Position numbers and translations under genes: made by a program. Below, piece after piece: positions 61,342 to 64,000 of a DNA stretch of 64,000 bases (within the stretch, counting starts at the first letter, position 1; every line of letters begins with the position of its first letter). The notes beneath the pieces were generated by a model, which did no database searches, was not told the origin of the DNA, and saw only the letters and a program-made list of their open reading frames with translations. The stretch covers positions 7,033,501-7,097,500 of the forward strand of contig NZ_CP109009.1 in the NCBI RefSeq assembly GCF_036226685.1, in the 5' to 3' direction. The DNA is from Streptomyces sp. NBC_00690 (GTDB taxonomy: Bacteria > Actinomycetota > Actinomycetes > Streptomycetales > Streptomycetaceae).

Positions 61342-61936
61342 GGGCCTGCTCCTTGTGGTGCTCCGCACAGCGCCGCGACCGTACCCCACCTTCCGGTCGG
61401 GGTGGTCGCTGCTGCGAAATCATGCGGAAAATCCATCAGTGCAGGTCAGAAACGAAGAAACGATCATACGTCGGTCGTTGGGCGGGTACTTCTGACTCTT
61501 GAGTAAGTGTGGGTGTCCGAAAACTCCACGGAATCTGTACCGTGGCGTGACCGCGGCTTTGCCGATCCGTGGAGACCGCTTTACGAACTTTGACGGAGAG
61601 CGCAGTGGACGGAAGCCCATATCGGGCAAGCAGCTGCGATCACTTGCCTCCCGCCCAGTGATTCGCGGCCCACGTCCGAGTCGATGACCGCCTCGTGTGG
61701 CCCGACCGACTCCACCGCAACATCCGCCCCAACTTCCAACCCTGCAACAGGTGTGACGTGGAAGCCCCCGTTCCCGCGACCCGCCCGCGCAGATGGACGC
61801 ACCCGCTCACTCCCGTCCCCGGCAACAGCCCCGCCCGCGGTGAAACCGACACACGAATGCTTCGGCAAACGGCTACCGCCGTTGATCGCGATCTGCTGAG
61901 ATATGGGCACGGATCGTGACGTGGGGGACGGGACTG
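61342..61936. other. 595-bp intergenic region
   Basis: Between the acyl-CoA ligase gene and the Fn3-like repeat gene. It contains the inverted repeat AACGA-N11-TCGTT at about 61459-61479. No convincing gene is seen. Confidence 0.4.
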
Positions 61937-64000
61937 ATGCCGCAGCACTTCGGGCACCTGCTGGGCTTGCCCGCAGCCGTCCCAGCGCTGCCCGCCGCCC
62001 CTCTCGTCCCCCGAGTCAATGAACTCTGCGCCCACCAGCGAGGACTGAAACTCCGTCATGCCGCTGACGCGCTCTTTCCCGAGACGCCCATCGGCTCCCG
62101 ACGCTTTCGTGTGCTCGACGGTCTCCACCGGCCGGAACGGGGCCGCCACTGGCGCGCCGTGAACCGCCGCACCCTCAATGAGACCCGGGACGTCTGGCTC
62201 GCACTCCCCGGCATCGACCGCTCCGCCGTCACCGCGCTGTTCGCCCGCTATGACCAGGCCCTGGCGGCGGACCCCATGGCGCTGCGCCGCATCGTCCTCT
62301 ACGAGTTGACCGTCCTCCTGCAACAACACCCCCGCGGCTGCGCTCCGGAAGCCGCCCGCGAGTTCGGAGTCGACCCCGACGAATGCGAGGCCCTCGCCTT
62401 CGCCGTCCGTCAACGCCCGCGACTCACCGCCGAAGGGCGCGAAGCGGCCGAGCACATCGTGGACGCCTGGCACCTCGGAGAACTGCGCCGTGCGCACACC
62501 CATGCGACGCGGATCGGCGACACCGGCGGCGACCAACGGCTGGACGCCCTCATCCGGAAGATCACCCAGCGCCGAGCGGCGGCCCTCGCCTCCCTCACCG
62601 AAGCCGACCGGCTGGAGCGCATCGGACGACCGGCCGACGCCGCGGCGCAGCGGCTGCGTGCCGCCCGTACCGCCGTCGACGAGAACGCCCCCGTCACCGC
62701 GTTGTTACGCACCCCCCACGACGGCCCGCGGATCAGGGCCCGGATCCGGCCCGACGCCGTCGACCTGGATTGGTCCGGCCACACCACCGGCCCCTACCGT
62801 CTGGTGCGCGCCAGTTCCCGGCGCTGGACCGTCTTGGTCCCGACCCTCGATGCGACCGCGTTCACCGATGACACGGCCCCGCTCGGTGAGCGGGTCCACT
62901 ACGCGGTCCTGCCGCTCGAAGGTCCTGCGGACCCGCGCGTCCGGGAACTGCCCCTGCACAGCGCACCCCTGCTCTTCGCCCCTGATGTCGACCAGCCGCA
63001 CATCACCGACGCCCGCGCCCGCATCACCGCCGCCTGGCAGCCCCCGCCCCGCGCCAGCGACACCATCGTGGCGCGCCACCCCGGCGGACACCCCGTGACG
63101 TCGACGCGCGACGGGTTCACCGATGGGGACCTCGCCCCCGGCGAGTACCACTACACGATCTGCTGCCACTACCGCACGGCGAGCGGCGAAGACGGCCTGT
63201 CACCCGGTATCACCCTGTCGGCGACGGTCCACCCCTGGCCCGATCCGATCACTTCCCTCGATGCCGCACCGGCAGGGGACGGCGGCTCGGTCAACGCCGT
63301 CTGGAGCGGCGGCCGGGGGAGCGAGGTCCGACTGCTGGACCTGCCGTCCCGCACCCCCGCCGAAGGCACCGATCTCCTCCTCGACGAACTGCCCCCGCAC
63401 CGCATCGTCGCCTCGGCCCCCGTCGCCCGCGGAAGCACGCAACTCCGTCCGCCCCGCGGCACCCGCGCCCGGCTGACGGCGGTGAGCGTCCTCGACGGTC
63501 GGGTCCGTATCGGTCCCTCGATCCAACTGGAACTACCCGCGCCCGTCGAACGGCTGACCGTCCGGCGGGAGGCACCCGACCAGGTCCATCTGGCCTTCGA
63601 CTGGCCCGGTGACGCGGCCCGGGTGCAGGTCAGCTGGGAGCAGTACGGGCACCAGCACCAGCAGATCGTCACCAAGTCGGCATATCTGACCAGGGGCGGT
63701 CTACGGCTGGAGGTGGGCACCGCAGCCGTCCGTTTTCGAGCCGAAGCCGTCGTGCTCGCCGACGCCGATGTGGTGATCCCCGCAGGAGCCGGTGCCACCG
63801 TCGAACTCCCTCCCTACCGGGCCATCTCCTACGAACTGCTCAAACCCGGTTGGCGCGCCGGCAGCCGACGCCGAGTCGTGCTGCGTGCCGAATACCCCAA
63901 CCGAAGCGATCCGAACGAGGGCGACCTGCCGGAATTCGTGCTGGTCGCCCGCGCCGGCGGAACGAAGAAGCTGCCGCCGCCCCGCCCCCGCAACCCCGCT
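61937..64000 (+). CDS. Fn3-like repeat protein (SaeA-like), partial
   Basis: The frame is open from an ATG at 61937 to the right edge (688 codons visible, no stop), so the C-terminus is missing. GGGGGACGGG precedes the ATG. The N-terminal 250 residues are helical (RRIVLYELTVLLQQHPRGC, ITQRRAAALASLTEADRLERIGRP). From about residue 265 on, beta-rich modules of roughly 80-100 residues recur (IRPDAVDLDWSGHTTGPYRLVR, APGEYHYTICCHYRTASGEDGLSPG, ERLTVRREAPDQVHLAFDWPGDAARVQVSWEQYG), typical of Fn3-like chains in SaeA-type proteins of Streptomyces. Codon 257 is TTA. Function is unknown. Confidence 0.75.
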   Translation, partial: MPQHFGHLLGLPAAVPALPAAPLVPRVNELCAHQRGLKLRHAADALFPETPIGSRRFRVLDGLHRPERGRHWRAVNRRTLNETRDVWLALPGIDRSAVTALFARYDQALAADPMALRRIVLYELTVLLQQHPRGCAPEAAREFGVDPDECEALAFAVRQRPRLTAEGREAAEHIVDAWHLGELRRAHTHATRIGDTGGDQRLDALIRKITQRRAAALASLTEADRLERIGRPADAAAQRLRAARTAVDENAPVTALLRTPHDGPRIRARIRPDAVDLDWSGHTTGPYRLVRASSRRWTVLVPTLDATAFTDDTAPLGERVHYAVLPLEGPADPRVRELPLHSAPLLFAPDVDQPHITDARARITAAWQPPPRASDTIVARHPGGHPVTSTRDGFTDGDLAPGEYHYTICCHYRTASGEDGLSPGITLSATVHPWPDPITSLDAAPAGDGGSVNAVWSGGRGSEVRLLDLPSRTPAEGTDLLLDELPPHRIVASAPVARGSTQLRPPRGTRARLTAVSVLDGRVRIGPSIQLELPAPVERLTVRREAPDQVHLAFDWPGDAARVQVSWEQYGHQHQQIVTKSAYLTRGGLRLEVGTAAVRFRAEAVVLADADVVIPAGAGATVELPPYRAISYELLKPGWRAGSRRRVVLRAEYPNRSDPNEGDLPEFVLVARAGGTKKLPPPRPRNPA

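Noticed and set aside
62383..63480. Shorter frames inside the terminal Fn3-like gene
   Set aside because: The long frame from 61937 explains this stretch; the shorter products are Arg/Pro/Ser-rich shadows.

Overview
The window reads as high-GC actinomycete chromosome, almost certainly Streptomyces. Supporting signs are the strong G/C third-position bias, frequent GTG/TTG starts behind GGAGG-type ribosome binding sites, an SsgA-family sporulation protein, an ethylmalonyl-CoA gene set, MAB_1171c-family membrane proteins, rare in-frame TTA (bldA) codons and a type I-E CRISPR repeat of the actinobacterial kind. Gene content is mostly chromosomal metabolism and regulation, with one small relic of an integrated element near 44 kb. 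No rRNA or tRNA gene was found.

Layout. 0-7 kb: ethylmalonyl-CoA pathway on the minus strand (edge of a CoA-ester lyase gene, meaA-type mutase, ccr, a TetR regulator, a two-domain 3-hydroxyacyl-CoA dehydrogenase), with several repeat-rich candidate operators. 7-15 kb: HEAT-repeat protein, secreted PknH-sensor-like protein, membrane-anchored HTH protein, GNAT and RidA, an Rv2578c-like radical SAM protein under a probable LexA box, SRPBCC protein, methyltransferase, DoxX. 15.1-16.5 kb: gene-poor stretch with an orphan DasR-type site. 16.5-21.7 kb: a tightly coupled operon of four peptidases (M55 D-aminopeptidase, M20, S9, S66 L,D-carboxypeptidase) suited to peptide or muropeptide breakdown. 21.9-25.2 kb: large membrane NACHT NTPase. 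25.3-27.4 kb: adenosine deaminase and a GntR regulator sharing TTGTCTGACA-type sites. 27.5-34.6 kb: LapA-like protein, GNAT, DUF5107/TPR protein, VOC protein, small secreted protein, methyltransferase and a PAP2-diacylglycerol kinase fusion.

34.6-40.2 kb: a Cys-terminated leader peptide, Tat-exported sulfite oxidase-like molybdoenzyme, a lysine-free aminotransferase-fold protein, two metallo-beta-lactamase-fold hydrolases and a DedA protein. 40.3-43.7 kb: hypothetical protein, a membrane phosphodiesterase and a peroxiredoxin. 43.9-45.0 kb: eight-repeat type I-E CRISPR array with its leader on the right, beside a dead tyrosine-recombinase fragment, both between imperfect 21-bp direct repeats; no cas genes lie in the window.

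45-64 kb: XRE/MmyB-like regulator, SsgA-like protein, a four-gene unit (two MAB_1171c-family membrane paralogues, FAD monooxygenase, ImmA/IrrE metallopeptidase), ATP-dependent DNA ligase, a divergent NmrA/AraC pair, ricin-type lectin, aldo/keto reductase, a small Trypco1-like protein, APH-type kinase, long-chain acyl-CoA ligase, and the start of a long Fn3-like repeat protein that runs off the right edge. The points most worth following are the Cys leader upstream of the sulfite oxidase gene, the lysine-free aminotransferase homologue, and the ImmA/MAB_1171c/FAD unit.
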